Positions 25,611 to 35,496 of a stretch of DNA of 64,000 nt are shown here, piece after piece (within the stretch, counting starts at the first letter, position 1; every line of letters begins with the position of its first letter). The position numbers were made by a program, and so were the translations under genes. Below the pieces are notes generated by a model, which saw only the letters and a program-made list of their open reading frames with translations, was not told the origin of the DNA and ran no database searches. This DNA is from Flavobacterium pallidum (GTDB lineage: Bacteria > Bacteroidota > Bacteroidia > Flavobacteriales > Flavobacteriaceae): contig NZ_CP029187.1 in assembly GCF_003097535.1 (NCBI RefSeq), positions 1,860,001-1,924,000 on the forward strand, given 5' to 3'.

Positions 25611-26684
25611 ATGAAAAAAATTTACCGCTTATGTATGGCCTTTACGATATTCAATGCCTTTGTTTGTGAGTCGCAGGCGCTCAACACCGGCGATGTGGTC
25701 ATCATCGGGTATGGTGTGGATATTGATGTTACGCCTTCGGTTGATGAATTTAGCTGGCTGCCATTGGTAGATCTGGTTCCGGGCACGAAAATATATTTTA
25801 CCGATTCCGGTTACAATGCAATCGACAATATGTTTATGGGAAACGGGCTCAATGATGAGATATTGATGCGTTATACCGTTCCTGCCGGCGGTATTGCTGC
25901 CGGCACTGTGATGACAGTCACTGAAGCATCCATACCTGCAGACTACGCTGTGATTGCCGGAACACAATTCGGTACTGATTTTAACGGGCTCCTGACACTT
26001 ACGAATTCAGGGGACCAGGTCCTTGCCTTTCAATCCACCGACGATGACAGCGTACCGGCTTCATTTGGCACTACCAACTTTACGCCGCTTTTCATGGTTA
26101 CGGGAAGCTCTTTGTCATTCTCGGCACTGAATACCAATACTGCCGGAATCAATCCGGTGTCAAACGTTCACAATGTGACGAACCTTCCGCCAGGACTTAC
26201 CGCTCAAGTAAATGCAGTCGCGGTGGGCAGCGGTCCATTGGCAACGGATGAATCGGATAATGCGAGATATGAAGGGCTAACTACCGGAACAAGAGATGAA
26301 ATACTGTTTGCAGTTTCGCAATTGTCGAACTGGGCCAGGTATGATGCCGCGTTTGGGAATGATATCGAATTTGGGACCGTGGCCAGCGGGTGGTCTTCTA
26401 ACGGAGTGAATGCCTTTACTGTCAATCCGCTGTCAGTTTCACCGGATCTGATTGACAACCAGATCATCGTTGGGCCAAATCCAGCTAAAGACATGTTATA
26501 TATCCGCAATTCATCAGGAAAAGATATCAGGAAGGCTGATGTCATTGATATGACAGGAAAATCCATAAAAACGCTTAATGTAAACAGCGGACAGCTCGAT
26601 GTATCGGAAATAGCTGCCGGAGTTTATATTTTGCGCCTTGACATTGACGGCTCGACAATTATGAAAAGGATTGTTGTGGAATAA
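25611..26684 (+). CDS. secreted GDVVIIG-module protein with T9SS type A signal
   Basis: 357 residues. Signal peptide (1-22), then a roughly 250-residue module beginning GDVVIIGYG and containing EFSWLPL, IYFTDSGYN, SDNARYEG and LSNWARYD landmarks, then a T9SS type A C-terminal domain (VGPNPAKDMLYIRN ... IMKRIVVE). The same module occurs at the N-terminus of the 1977-residue protein at 29371 and inside the 3294-residue protein at 49439, so this gene is the minimal carrier: module plus export tag. Exported across the outer membrane. Starts 22 bp after the tail-collar terminator and ends exactly one base before the stop of the convergent LuxR regulator. Function of the module unknown. Confidence 0.85.
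   Translation: MKKIYRLCMAFTIFNAFVCESQALNTGDVVIIGYGVDIDVTPSVDEFSWLPLVDLVPGTKIYFTDSGYNAIDNMFMGNGLNDEILMRYTVPAGGIAAGTVMTVTEASIPADYAVIAGTQFGTDFNGLLTLTNSGDQVLAFQSTDDDSVPASFGTTNFTPLFMVTGSSLSFSALNTNTAGINPVSNVHNVTNLPPGLTAQVNAVAVGSGPLATDESDNARYEGLTTGTRDEILFAVSQLSNWARYDAAFGNDIEFGTVASGWSSNGVNAFTVNPLSVSPDLIDNQIIVGPNPAKDMLYIRNSSGKDIRKADVIDMTGKSIKTLNVNSGQLDVSEIAAGVYILRLDIDGSTIMKRIVVE
25680..26420 (+). other. shared GD(I/V)V-I-G module, copy 1
   Basis: Approximate limits of the module shared by three secreted proteins in the window; see the copies at 29440-30195 and 52980-53735. Confidence 0.75.
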
Positions 26685-27359
26685 TCAGTTTGCGATATTC
26701 AACGTTACAATCTTATTTTGTATTGCATAAACAACAAGTCCTGCTATATTGCGGGACTCTGTTTTTATGAGCAGATTATTGCGGTGTCCTTCCACGGTGC
26801 GCGGACTGATGAATAATACTTCTCCGATTTCGATGGTGCTTTTCTGTTCGCAGATCAATTCCAGTATCTTAATTTCGCGTGCAGTAAGGTATTCCGTGTC
26901 AAGATTGCTCCTTGTGGTTTTCTTGGTCAGCATATCGTCATGGATGATTTTCATGACTTCTGGGCTGTAGTAAAATCCTTTCTGGTCCACTTCATTGATC
27001 GTGTGGATCACTTCCTGAGGCGTGGCATTCTTTACGATAAACGATACCGCGCCCACCTGGATCATATTGGCAATAAAAGGTTTGGTATTGTAACTCGTCA
27101 GCGCGATGATCCGGATTCCGGGAAACATTTTGTGGATGACTTTTGTCGCTTCAACACCATTAAGCATGGGCATTTTCAAGTCCATCAGGATGATGTCGGG
27201 TTGTTCCGGTTGTTCCTTAAGGTAGGTTATGAGCTCAGAGCCATTTGATGCCTCGAAAATGATTTCAAGGTTCTTTTCGCGCTGGAGCAGGAAAGCGATG
27301 CCTTTCCTGAAAAGCAATTCGTCATCGGCTAGGGCTATTTTTATTTTGCTTGGGGCCAT
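26685..27359 (-). CDS. NarL/LuxR-family response regulator
   Basis: 224 residues. N-terminal receiver (KIALADDELLFRKGIAFLL; phospho-acceptor Asp in IILMDLKMPMLNG; switch Thr in IIALTSYN; Lys in FIVKNATP) and a C-terminal LuxR-type HTH (LTAREIKILELICEQKSTIEIGEVLFISPRTVEGHRNNLLIKT). Follows the histidine kinase at 27371 by 11 bp, so kinase and regulator are an obvious cognate pair. Candidate targets are promoters carrying the nGTA-AAAA-TACn palindrome nearby, by inference. The final codon directly abuts the stop of the convergent GDVVIIG gene. Confidence 0.94.
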   Translation of the reverse strand: MAPSKIKIALADDELLFRKGIAFLLQREKNLEIIFEASNGSELITYLKEQPEQPDIILMDLKMPMLNGVEATKVIHKMFPGIRIIALTSYNTKPFIANMIQVGAVSFIVKNATPQEVIHTINEVDQKGFYYSPEVMKIIHDDMLTKKTTRSNLDTEYLTAREIKILELICEQKSTIEIGEVLFISPRTVEGHRNNLLIKTESRNIAGLVVYAIQNKIVTLNIAN

Positions 27360-27370
27360 AATAAAAAAGT

Positions 27371-28165
27371 TTAAAAAGTGAATGAAACCTGCACACCGTT
27401 GTTAACGGCACTGTCAAAGTTAAGATTCCCATTAAGAATAGCAATGCGGCTTTCAATATTTTTCATGCCAAGGCCTTTTTTGTTTTGAATTTCAGATGGG
27501 TCAAAACCGCGGCCGTTGTCTGAATAAAGGCAGGTGCGGCGCCCATCCCTTTCCTCGAAGCATATGTTGATGACTGTGGCTTTTCCGTGGCGGAAAGAAT
27601 TATTCAGCAATTCCTGAAGTACCCTGAATACCTGGAGCTGCATTTCTTCTTCCGTAACATGGAAAGCGGGTAACTTATTCTCGAAATGAATTTCAGCCTG
27701 TTTAGCAGTCTTGAACTCATGGCACAATTCTTCAATGGCCGCATGCAGTCCGAATTTTTCGAGGACAGGCGGTAAGAGGTCGTGCGCTATCCTTCGGGAA
27801 TTTTCCAGTGCTTTGCCGGTAAGTTCGATGATGTTGCTTGTGATTTCCGATAGCTCAATTTCCGATAGCCCTGACGTAGTGAGCAAATGCGTATTGAGTG
27901 ATACGATGTTGAGTTTAGAGCTGATGTCGTCGTGAAGGTCCTGTGCAATGCGTTTGCGTTCTTCTTCCTGTGTAATGATGGTGGCTTTCAATAAATCCTG
28001 CTGGTGGCTGATTTTGAGGTCCCTTTTTTCCAGTTCGTGCTGTACGATTTTTTTTCTTGAAAAGTGATAGAATAAAACCAGTACAACGGCCATCATTAAG
28101 AAAGCAACACTGGTGTAAATAATAACCACCATTACGTCATTGTCAGCAACGCTATTTGTACCCAT
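27371..28165 (-). CDS. NarX-type sensor histidine kinase (HisKA_3)
   Basis: 264 residues from ATG at 28165 (MGTNSVADND); an ATG at 28204 is in frame but would overlap the upstream gene. One transmembrane helix (about 11-33), a coiled coil, the HisKA_3 dimerisation/phospho-acceptor motif RKRIAQDLHDDISSKLN, and an HATPase with LQELLNNSFRHG (N box), DNGRGFDP (G1) and GLGMKNIESRI (G2). Virtually no extracytoplasmic part; signal input probably comes through the membrane protein encoded immediately upstream (7-bp gap). Cognate regulator follows downstream. Confidence 0.92.
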   Translation of the reverse strand: MGTNSVADNDVMVVIIYTSVAFLMMAVVLVLFYHFSRKKIVQHELEKRDLKISHQQDLLKATIITQEEERKRIAQDLHDDISSKLNIVSLNTHLLTTSGLSEIELSEITSNIIELTGKALENSRRIAHDLLPPVLEKFGLHAAIEELCHEFKTAKQAEIHFENKLPAFHVTEEEMQLQVFRVLQELLNNSFRHGKATVINICFEERDGRRTCLYSDNGRGFDPSEIQNKKGLGMKNIESRIAILNGNLNFDSAVNNGVQVSFTF

Positions 28166-28172
28166 TTGTTTC

Positions 28173-28802
28173 CTATTTATAGTTAAACCTTGAGAATTTT
28201 GCACATTCTACAAGTACAAAAAGCTGATAAATAACATATAGGAAAGCGTTTAATGTCCAGGTAATGGTATTCACTTCTGAACTGAGGCTCGAAACTAAAT
28301 TACCAGTAAGAAAGAGTACTGTACTCCCAAAAAGATATACCAAAATTCCCGAATTGATGTAGTAGAATTCCTTTTTCTGGTTTAGCAGGTTATAAAAATG
28401 GAAGGTAGAGAAAATAATAAGTGTAAAAGATGTCAGGAATATCTCAAACAAATTAAATTTAAAAAACAGGCCTGGTATAAGCGTATATTGAATGCTTAAT
28501 GCCAATAACACTGTTGCTAATCCCATTTTTACGATTTTTTTCTGAAATTTTTCCTTTAATAAAGCGTGATAAAATAAACTTAGCAGGATAAATTGTAAAA
28601 TAAAGTAAAAATGGGACAGGAACAGGTTGTGAACTTTATAATAACTTAAGGTGTACGATGCTACTTGTATAATTAATATAATAGCAGTGTAAAGCGTGAA
28701 AATTCTGTAAGGCGCAGTTTTGTTATATTGTATTTTGTATGCAAATAAAACTAAATTTATAAGCAAAACCGAGTAGCCCGTCAATGCCAGAATTTCAGCC
28801 AT
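28173..28802 (-). CDS. polytopic membrane protein, putative sensor partner of the kinase
   Basis: 209 residues, about seven hydrophobic helices spread evenly, with Phe/Tyr-rich loops and no enzymatic motif. The same kind of gene (212 residues) precedes a histidine kinase at 61860, so position and topology suggest a conserved signal-input subunit for soluble-facing HisKA_3 kinases. The gene lies between a 105-residue unknown (4-bp gap) and the kinase (7-bp gap), forming a four-gene operon. Low A+T-biased codon use compared with the kinase. Family not recognised by name; the sensor role is inferred from the repeated context. Confidence 0.75.
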   Translation of the reverse strand: MAEILALTGYSVLLINLVLFAYKIQYNKTAPYRIFTLYTAIILIIQVASYTLSYYKVHNLFLSHFYFILQFILLSLFYHALLKEKFQKKIVKMGLATVLLALSIQYTLIPGLFFKFNLFEIFLTSFTLIIFSTFHFYNLLNQKKEFYYINSGILVYLFGSTVLFLTGNLVSSLSSEVNTITWTLNAFLYVIYQLFVLVECAKFSRFNYK

Positions 28803-28806
28803 GGTT

Positions 28807-29124
28807 TTATCTTACGAAATATAATGGACTTGAAGTATCACACGTTGTCGGACAAGGCATTGTAAAATCATACACATACAATCCGTTGTTGTAATCGATG
28901 AGGTCATTTCCGCTTTTGTCAACGCCTACAAGCATCATTTTTGAAACACCGTTGCCATCAATACCCATATAAGCACGCACATCCTGCACTTCAGGCTCAG
29001 CCATTAACTGTGTGATGTCCGCTTCTGGAATAAGATAAGCCTTCACCGGGCTGATTCCGCTGCTTACCCAGGCTTGTGCCCACTCCTGGGCTGTTTCTAA
29101 AGGAATTACATTTTCGCTTGTCAT
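28807..29124 (-). CDS. 105-residue protein of unknown function, operon head
   Basis: Soluble-looking, no signal peptide. Begins MTSENVIPLETAQEWAQAWV and contains an acidic region (YLIPEADITQLMAEPEVQDVRAYMGID) and a C-terminal MPCPTTCDTSSP with two cysteines. The predicted alternation (GNGVSKMMLVGVDKSGNDLID) suggests a small alpha/beta or beta-sandwich domain. First gene of the operon with the membrane protein, kinase and regulator, divergent from the Ig adhesin. I do not recognise the family; a ligand-sensing or accessory role in the signalling operon is possible. Confidence 0.7.
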   Translation of the reverse strand: MTSENVIPLETAQEWAQAWVSSGISPVKAYLIPEADITQLMAEPEVQDVRAYMGIDGNGVSKMMLVGVDKSGNDLIDYNNGLYVYDFTMPCPTTCDTSSPLYFVR

Positions 29125-29239
29125 AAGATAAATAATTAGGGATTAAAATAAATAAATAATTGTGGCCTAAAGCTAAGGATTAAAATCGAAAATCAGGCTG
29201 GAGTATATAAAAACAGGTGTTTTTACGGGGTATAGAAAC

Positions 29240-29253
29240 ACGTATTTTTACGT
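29240..29253 (+). promoter_or_regulatory. candidate operator, site B (ACGTA-AAAA-TACGT)
   Basis: Perfect 5-4-5 palindrome (plus strand ACGTATTTTTACGT), 23 bp upstream of the -7 element TAAATTTG of the 1977-residue gene and in the spacer shared with the divergent kinase/regulator operon. A weaker partial copy (CCGTAAAAACAC on the minus strand) lies about 15 bp further left. Confidence 0.5.
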
Positions 29254-29276
29254 ATAATATAAAGGAATAAAATTTC

Positions 29277-29284
29277 TAAATTTG
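29277..29284 (+). promoter_or_regulatory. -7 element TAAATTTG of the 1977-residue gene
   Basis: Exact TAnnTTTG, 86 nt upstream of the ATG at 29371, leaving a fairly long 5' leader. Confidence 0.5.
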
Positions 29285-29370
29285 CTTCAACTGCAAATAT
29301 TGACTTTACAACCGGTTAATTGTCATTGATTTATGAAAATGTGCAGTAAAATAAACCAACTACTTAAATT

Positions 29371-32300
29371 ATGAAAAAACTATTACAATTGTTATTTGGA
29401 CTGACACTGATGGTATCCAGCCTGGATGCCGGAGCCCAGACACTGGTAGCAGGAGACATTGTTATCCTTGGGATATCGGCTGATTCCGGTCCTACGCCAC
29501 AGGGTGAATTCTGCTGGATGCCGTTGATCAACCTGAATTCCGGGACCGTGATTTATTTTACCGATGCGGGGTGGAATGACCAGGACAACGCTTTTATGGG
29601 CGCTGCCGCAGCATCAGAATCATTGATTAAATATACTGTTCCTGCAGCAGGTGTGCTTGCCGGCGTGCCACAGGTGGTCAGTAACTGGACTGCTACGGCA
29701 CCGACGAATTACCAGTGCGTTACAGGAACCAAATGTGGTGAACGCGCTGCTGGATTTAACCTTCCGAATTCCGGTGACCAGATCATTGTCTTTACCAGTA
29801 CGACTGCGACCACAAGTAGCTCGTTCGGGACTTTAGGCTTTTTTACACCCATTTTTGCGGCGACCACCGCTACATTGAATTGGGCTTCAGCTACCGGGAA
29901 TACGGCTTCTTACAACGCCAGTTCGCTGAGAAACAATGTTTCCAACCTGCCTGATGGCCTTGTTGATGGATCAACGGCCGTAGCGGTAGGAATGGGTAGT
30001 CTTGAAGCCGATGAAGCGGACAACATACGTTATGAAGCAAATCCAGCTTCTGGAAGCAGGGCGGTCTTATTGTCTAATATCGCTACACGTGCCAAATGGG
30101 GCCGATATGATGGAACAGCCGGTGCGGAATTTCCAGACCTTACAGTAGGAGGTGTAGCTACTGGCTGGACCAATAAACTTGCGGGTAACTATAGCGTCAC
30201 AGGTTCAGACAATATTAAGCCTGTTTGCCAATCCATAACATTGGTTGGCTCGCCTGCTGCAAATGCAACGAGCGTTAGCTTTACCGTTACTTTTGACGAA
30301 ACTGTAAGTAATGTGAGCACGGATGACTTTACCGTCTCGACCGCAACAGGGAACGCTTCGGGCACTGTAAGTGGCGTTAGCGGCAGCGGTACTACGTATA
30401 CAGTTAGCGTCAGTACGGCTACAAACACGGCCGGAAGTTTTAGGTTAAACCTAAACGGCAATACAAATATCGTTGATGCCTATGGCAACGGAAACGGTAC
30501 GAACGGTACTGTTGCAGCCTTTACTACCGGTGCAACCCATACTATGGATCGCATTAATCCTACCGTAACCATCAGTTCTGCCCAGACAAGCCCGACGAAT
30601 GTGGCTTCCATTACCATAAATATTTCCTTTAGTGAGTCGGTGACCGGATTCGATATCAACGATGTCGTTGTGGGCAACGGTACGAAAAGTAATTTCAGTG
30701 GTAGCGGAAACAGTTATTCGCTGTTGGTTGCGCCTACTGCAGATGGTGCCGTCACTGTAAGTGTTGCTGCTGGTGTCGCTGTGGATGCAGCGTCCAACAA
30801 TAATAATGCCGCGACCAACTTCTCCATTACTTCAGACAGGACTTCACCGACAGTTTCCATATCCGGAGCCTCGGGAACGACTAATGCTTCTTCTATTCCT
30901 TTAACGATTACGTTCAGTGAATCTGTAACAGGATTTGTGGTAGGTGATATCACGGTGAGCGGCGGAACGCTGAATACATTTTCAGGCAGCGGAACTACAT
31001 ATACTGTGAACCTTGCCCCGACGACCAATGGTACAGTGGCAGTAAACATCAGTGGCGGTGTGGCGACAGATGGCCCCGGAAACGGAAATGCTGCCGCTTC
31101 TCAATACAGTATCGTTTATGACAACATCCAGCCAACTGTCAGCATCAGCTCTGCGACAGCAAATCCGACCAATTCGAATAGTATTCCCGTAACGGTTACT
31201 TTCAGTGAATCAGTTGCCAATTTTATTGCTACGGATGTAACGATAGGTAATGGTTCGCTGAACTCTTTTAGCGGAAGCGGAACAACCTATACTTTTAACG
31301 TGGTCCCTACAGCCAATACAACGGTAACTGTAGCGGTCAATGCCGGTGTGGCCAATGATGCTGCCGGAAATACCAATACTGCCGCAACATCGCTGACCAG
31401 GGTGCATGACAGCCAACAACCTACGGTTTCAATTACCTCAATAACTTCAAATCCTACCAATTCGACGAGTATTCCGGTTACGGTAACTTTCAGCGAATCG
31501 GTTTCAAATTTTGTTTCCGGCGATGTCACTGTTGGAAATGGTACGCTGAACACTTTTAGCGGAAGCGGGACAACTTATACCTTTAATATTGTACCATCAG
31601 CCAATGGCCCTGTAACCGTAGATGTTAATGCCGGTGTTGCCAACGATGCTGCCGGAAACCTAAATACCGCTGCGACACAATTGAGCAGGACTTTTGACAA
31701 TGTACAGCCTGGCACGTCAATCACGTCAGGCGCTGCGAACCCTACCAATGCCAATATCCCCGTTACCGTCACATTTAGCGAATCTGTTGTGAACTTTGTA
31801 TCAGGGGATGTTTCTGTGGGCAATGGTACGCTGAATTCCTTCAGCGGAAGTGGCACTACTTATACTTTTACGATTGTTCCCGCTGCAAACGGTGCAGTGA
31901 CGGTTAACGTAGGTGCAGGTGTTGCCAATGACGCTGCCGGAAATGTGAATACCGCCGCTACGCAATTGAGCCGGACTTTTGATAATGTTCAGCCTACGGT
32001 TTCGATTTCCTCGGCTGCGGCAAACCCAACCAACTCGGGCAGTATTGCTGTTACGGTAACCTTTAGCGAATCTGTTGCGAATTTCATTAGTACTGATGTA
32101 GTTGTGGGTAATGGAACACTGAATACCTTTAGCGGAAGCGGTACAACGTATACTTTCAATATCGTCCCTTCGGCTAATGGCACAGTAACGGTCAATGTTG
32201 GCGCAGGTGTTGCAGACGATGCTGCCGGAAATACGAATACTGCTGCAACGCAGTTCAGCATCGTGTATGACAATGTCCAGCCTACGGTTTCTATTTCGTC

Positions 32301-35300
32301 GGCGGCTCCAAACCCTACAAATGCCAATATTCCTGTGACGATTAGTTTCAGTGAATCAGTAGCAAATTTTGTGCAGGGTGATATCACTATTTCAAACGGG
32401 TCCATAAACTCATTTAGTGGAAGCGGTTCTACTTATACTTTTACCGTTGTGCCTTCTGCCAACGGCACCGTTACACTGGATGTTTCTGCCGGAGTGGCTA
32501 ATGACGCTGCAGGAAACACAAACACAGCCGCAACACAACTGAGCAGGACTTTTGACAATACACAGCCAACGGTTTCGATTTCGTCTGCAGTGCCAAACCC
32601 AACCAATTCTGGCAGTATTGCGGTGACAGTGACGTTTAGCGAATCGGTTTCGAATTTTATTGCTACGGATGTAACGATAGGTAACGGTACGCTGAACTCT
32701 TTTAGCGGAAGCGGCACTACTTATACCTTTAATATTGCTCCTTCGGCAAACGGAACCGTGACTGCAGACATAGCCGCAGGTGTTGCTAATGATGCTGCTG
32801 GTAATACCAATACTGCCGCAACACAATTCAGCAGGGTTTATGATGCGGTACAGCCATCAGTTGCGATCACATCGCCGGGCACGACGAATCCGACCAATGC
32901 CAATAGTTTCCAGGTTACCGTTACTTTCAGCGAGAGCGTGGTAAATTTCGTTTCAGGTGATATTACTGTAGGGAATGGCTCTTTGTCTAACTTCTCAGGA
33001 AGCGGAACCACTTATACCGCAACTGTTACGCCAACGGCTGACGGTACCGTTACAGTGAATGTAAGCGCAGGGGTTGCGAATGATGCAGCCGGAAATGGAA
33101 ATACGGCAGCCTCACAATACAGTGTGGTGTCTGATAAAAACGGACCGGCGGTGACCATCTCTTCATCGGCAAATAATCCTACAAACCTGAGCACTATTCC
33201 ACTTACATTTACTTTTGCTGAATCGGTGACCAATTTTATTGCGACAGATATATTCGTTTCCAGCGGTACCATTTCAGGCTTTTCAGGAAGCGGCACTACA
33301 TATACTGCCAATCTTATACCTTCTTCTGACGCGACAATCAATGTTTTCGTCTTTGCCGGTGTGGCAAACGATGCTGCCGGAAACGGGAATACGGTTGGGA
33401 CGTTCGCAATTACGTCTGACCGGACCAGGCCAACCGTGACTATTTCATCCCCACAGTCTACGCCTACAAGTGCCAATCCTATTGTAATCAATATTAACTT
33501 CAGTGAACCTGTTGTCAATTTTATACAAACAGACATTACTGCTACCGGTGGAACACTTTCAGGGTTTTCAGGAAGCGGTTCATCTTATAGTGTCAATCTC
33601 ACGCCGACCGGCAATGGCAATAAGGTAGTGAATGTGGCTGCTAATGTGGCTACGGATGCTGCCGGAAATAATAATTTCGCCGCAACACAATTCTCGATAT
33701 TCTACATCACGGCCTGTTCACAGCCAACCGTCTGGAATGGTTTGTTCTGGTCTGGCGGGAATCCTGTGGCCACCCAGCCGGCGATTATTAATGGCGATTA
33801 TGATTCGGCATCGGCAAACCCGGGAGGATTCTCGGCTTGTAGCCTGATTGTTGGGTCTGGATTCAATGCCATCATAAACTCTGGAGATAACATTACCATT
33901 ACTGGTAACGTTACTGTACAGAGCGGCGCAACCTTAACCTTTGAAAACAACGCGAACCTGATCCAGAGTGGCTCAGTTACCACAGGAAATTCAGGAAATA
34001 TCACGATCAAAAGAAATGCTACGATGATCCGCCAGGATTATGTGTACTGGTCTTCACCTGTTGTAGGACAAAATCTGCTGGCATTCTCGCCGGCTACGCT
34101 GCCAACACGTTTTTATGAAATCAGCGAAACCACGAATGCTTTCGTGTATGTAAATCCGGCGACCAATACATTCCAGGCAGCCAAAGGATACGCCATCCGT
34201 GCTCCTGACAATTATGTACCGAATACCCCGACAGTTTTTGAAGGCATTTTTACTGGCGTTCCGCGCAAAGGGGATATTTCTATTCCGATAACGCACAACG
34301 CCCAGGGTTATAACCTTATAGGAAATCCTTATCCGTCACCAATCAATGCCGATCTGTTCCTGGCTGCCAATCCAAGCATCGGGACAATTTATTACTGGAC
34401 ACATATGCAACAAAGCGCGCCAAGCGGTGCAAATTATGCTTCTTACAATGCCACCGGAGCAGCAGCGGCTTCCAACACTGTTCCTGCCAGTGCATTGCCA
34501 AATGGTACGATTCAGACAGGGCAAGGCTTCATGGCCCTGGCCAACGCAGCAGGAAATGCGGTATTTACAAACAGCATGCGGGTCAATAATACCGATGACC
34601 AGTTTTACAGGGCGTCAAACAACCCGGAACAGAAAAGCCGCATCTGGCTGAACCTTTCTTCATCGCAGGGATCAATCAATCAAATGCTTTTGGGTTATGT
34701 GGCTGAGGCTACGAATGATTTTGACCTGCGTTTCGACGGGAAACTGGTTGAACTCCAGGGAACGAAATTGTACAGCGTCATTAACGACAGCGAATATGTA
34801 ATCCAGGGTAGGGCATTGCCATTTGCAGATACTGACGTTGTTCGGTTAGGATTCAGGACTGATGTTGCAGGTACTTACACCATTTCGCTCGACCATGTTG
34901 ATGGATTGTTCAGCGATGCACAGGACGTGTTCTTAAAAGACAATCTTACAGGTGCGATCCACAACATCAAATTATCCGATTATAATTTTGCAGCTACTGC
35001 CGGAACCTACCACAACCGATTCGAAGTGGTCTACCAAAACAGCCCGCTTGGAACAGCAACGCCTGTACTCGACAGCAGCCAGGTTGTGCTTTACAAGGAT
35101 CAGGGTATTGTTAAAATCAATTCTGGTGCCATAGCGATGGATAACGTTAAAGTTTTTGATATCCGCGGCAGGCTTATTTACGAAAAAAGAAATATCAATG
35201 CTTCTGAAACGGCACTTACAGATTTAAATGTAGACCAGGAAGTATTATTGGTACAGATTACATCTACGGACGGAAGGATGATTACAAAAAAGGCCGTCAA

Positions 35301-35304
35301 TTAA
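29371..35304 (+). CDS. 1977-residue Ig-repeat surface adhesin with T9SS signal
   Basis: Signal peptide (1-23, ending DAGAQ); GDIVILG module (about 27-275); twelve Ig-like repeats (about 285-1440) of about 90 residues each, most with the landmarks PTNSxSIPVTVTFSESVxNF, GNGTLNSFSGSGTTYTF and GVANDAAGNTNTAATQ, matching the bacterial Ig-like Big_12 type; a C-terminal passenger (about 1447-1900) opening CSQPTVWNG and including WSSPVVGQNLLAFSP; and a terminal 70-residue sorting domain (VVLYKDQGIVKINSG ... KVFDIRGRLIYEKR ... KKAVN) resembling T9SS type C signals of ChiA kind. Exported, elongated, calcium-type cadherin-like repeats suggest adhesion. Divergent from the kinase operon; carries the candidate operator and -7 element upstream. 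Confidence 0.87.
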   Translation: MKKLLQLLFGLTLMVSSLDAGAQTLVAGDIVILGISADSGPTPQGEFCWMPLINLNSGTVIYFTDAGWNDQDNAFMGAAAASESLIKYTVPAAGVLAGVPQVVSNWTATAPTNYQCVTGTKCGERAAGFNLPNSGDQIIVFTSTTATTSSSFGTLGFFTPIFAATTATLNWASATGNTASYNASSLRNNVSNLPDGLVDGSTAVAVGMGSLEADEADNIRYEANPASGSRAVLLSNIATRAKWGRYDGTAGAEFPDLTVGGVATGWTNKLAGNYSVTGSDNIKPVCQSITLVGSPAANATSVSFTVTFDETVSNVSTDDFTVSTATGNASGTVSGVSGSGTTYTVSVSTATNTAGSFRLNLNGNTNIVDAYGNGNGTNGTVAAFTTGATHTMDRINPTVTISSAQTSPTNVASITINISFSESVTGFDINDVVVGNGTKSNFSGSGNSYSLLVAPTADGAVTVSVAAGVAVDAASNNNNAATNFSITSDRTSPTVSISGASGTTNASSIPLTITFSESVTGFVVGDITVSGGTLNTFSGSGTTYTVNLAPTTNGTVAVNISGGVATDGPGNGNAAASQYSIVYDNIQPTVSISSATANPTNSNSIPVTVTFSESVANFIATDVTIGNGSLNSFSGSGTTYTFNVVPTANTTVTVAVNAGVANDAAGNTNTAATSLTRVHDSQQPTVSITSITSNPTNSTSIPVTVTFSESVSNFVSGDVTVGNGTLNTFSGSGTTYTFNIVPSANGPVTVDVNAGVANDAAGNLNTAATQLSRTFDNVQPGTSITSGAANPTNANIPVTVTFSESVVNFVSGDVSVGNGTLNSFSGSGTTYTFTIVPAANGAVTVNVGAGVANDAAGNVNTAATQLSRTFDNVQPTVSISSAAANPTNSGSIAVTVTFSESVANFISTDVVVGNGTLNTFSGSGTTYTFNIVPSANGTVTVNVGAGVADDAAGNTNTAATQFSIVYDNVQPTVSISSAAPNPTNANIPVTISFSESVANFVQGDITISNGSINSFSGSGSTYTFTVVPSANGTVTLDVSAGVANDAAGNTNTAATQLSRTFDNTQPTVSISSAVPNPTNSGSIAVTVTFSESVSNFIATDVTIGNGTLNSFSGSGTTYTFNIAPSANGTVTADIAAGVANDAAGNTNTAATQFSRVYDAVQPSVAITSPGTTNPTNANSFQVTVTFSESVVNFVSGDITVGNGSLSNFSGSGTTYTATVTPTADGTVTVNVSAGVANDAAGNGNTAASQYSVVSDKNGPAVTISSSANNPTNLSTIPLTFTFAESVTNFIATDIFVSSGTISGFSGSGTTYTANLIPSSDATINVFVFAGVANDAAGNGNTVGTFAITSDRTRPTVTISSPQSTPTSANPIVININFSEPVVNFIQTDITATGGTLSGFSGSGSSYSVNLTPTGNGNKVVNVAANVATDAAGNNNFAATQFSIFYITACSQPTVWNGLFWSGGNPVATQPAIINGDYDSASANPGGFSACSLIVGSGFNAIINSGDNITITGNVTVQSGATLTFENNANLIQSGSVTTGNSGNITIKRNATMIRQDYVYWSSPVVGQNLLAFSPATLPTRFYEISETTNAFVYVNPATNTFQAAKGYAIRAPDNYVPNTPTVFEGIFTGVPRKGDISIPITHNAQGYNLIGNPYPSPINADLFLAANPSIGTIYYWTHMQQSAPSGANYASYNATGAAAASNTVPASALPNGTIQTGQGFMALANAAGNAVFTNSMRVNNTDDQFYRASNNPEQKSRIWLNLSSSQGSINQMLLGYVAEATNDFDLRFDGKLVELQGTKLYSVINDSEYVIQGRALPFADTDVVRLGFRTDVAGTYTISLDHVDGLFSDAQDVFLKDNLTGAIHNIKLSDYNFAATAGTYHNRFEVVYQNSPLGTATPVLDSSQVVLYKDQGIVKINSGAIAMDNVKVFDIRGRLIYEKRNINASETALTDLNVDQEVLLVQITSTDGRMITKKAVN
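29440..30195 (+). other. shared GD(I/V)V-I-G module, copy 2
   Basis: Approximate limits; landmarks GDIVILG, EFCWMPL, IYFTDAGWN, ADNIRYEA and AKWGRYD. Confidence 0.75.
30215..33705 (+). repeat. array of twelve Ig-like repeats
   Basis: First copy is divergent; copies 4-9 are the most alike, with near-identical DNA segments such as TTTAGCGGAAGCGG and GCTGCCGGAAA. Unit spacing about 275-300 bp. Confidence 0.85.
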
Positions 35305-35335
35305 TTGCTGTTTGAATCAAAAAATCAAAATCACG

Positions 35336-35367
35336 AAAAACTCCTGCTTCAAGTGGGAGTTTTTTTA
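35336..35367 (+). terminator. intrinsic terminator of the Ig adhesin gene
   Basis: AAAAACTCC / GGAGTTTTT stem with an 11-nt loop and a T-tract. Confidence 0.85.
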
Positions 35368-35496
35368 TTTTGGGGCGTTGGAACCGGAATTGCGGTTTTG
35401 GATATAATGGCTATCTTGCGTGCACTATTGTCCCCTTTTTGAACTGGCCTTAGTAGCCTATGGCTGATAAGATGCGGGGATAAAGCCAGCCCAGCT

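Noticed and set aside
30215..33705. Periodic repeats that could suggest a CRISPR or satellite array
   Set aside because: The period follows codons of a continuous reading frame encoding Ig-like domains; units are about 280 bp and diverged.
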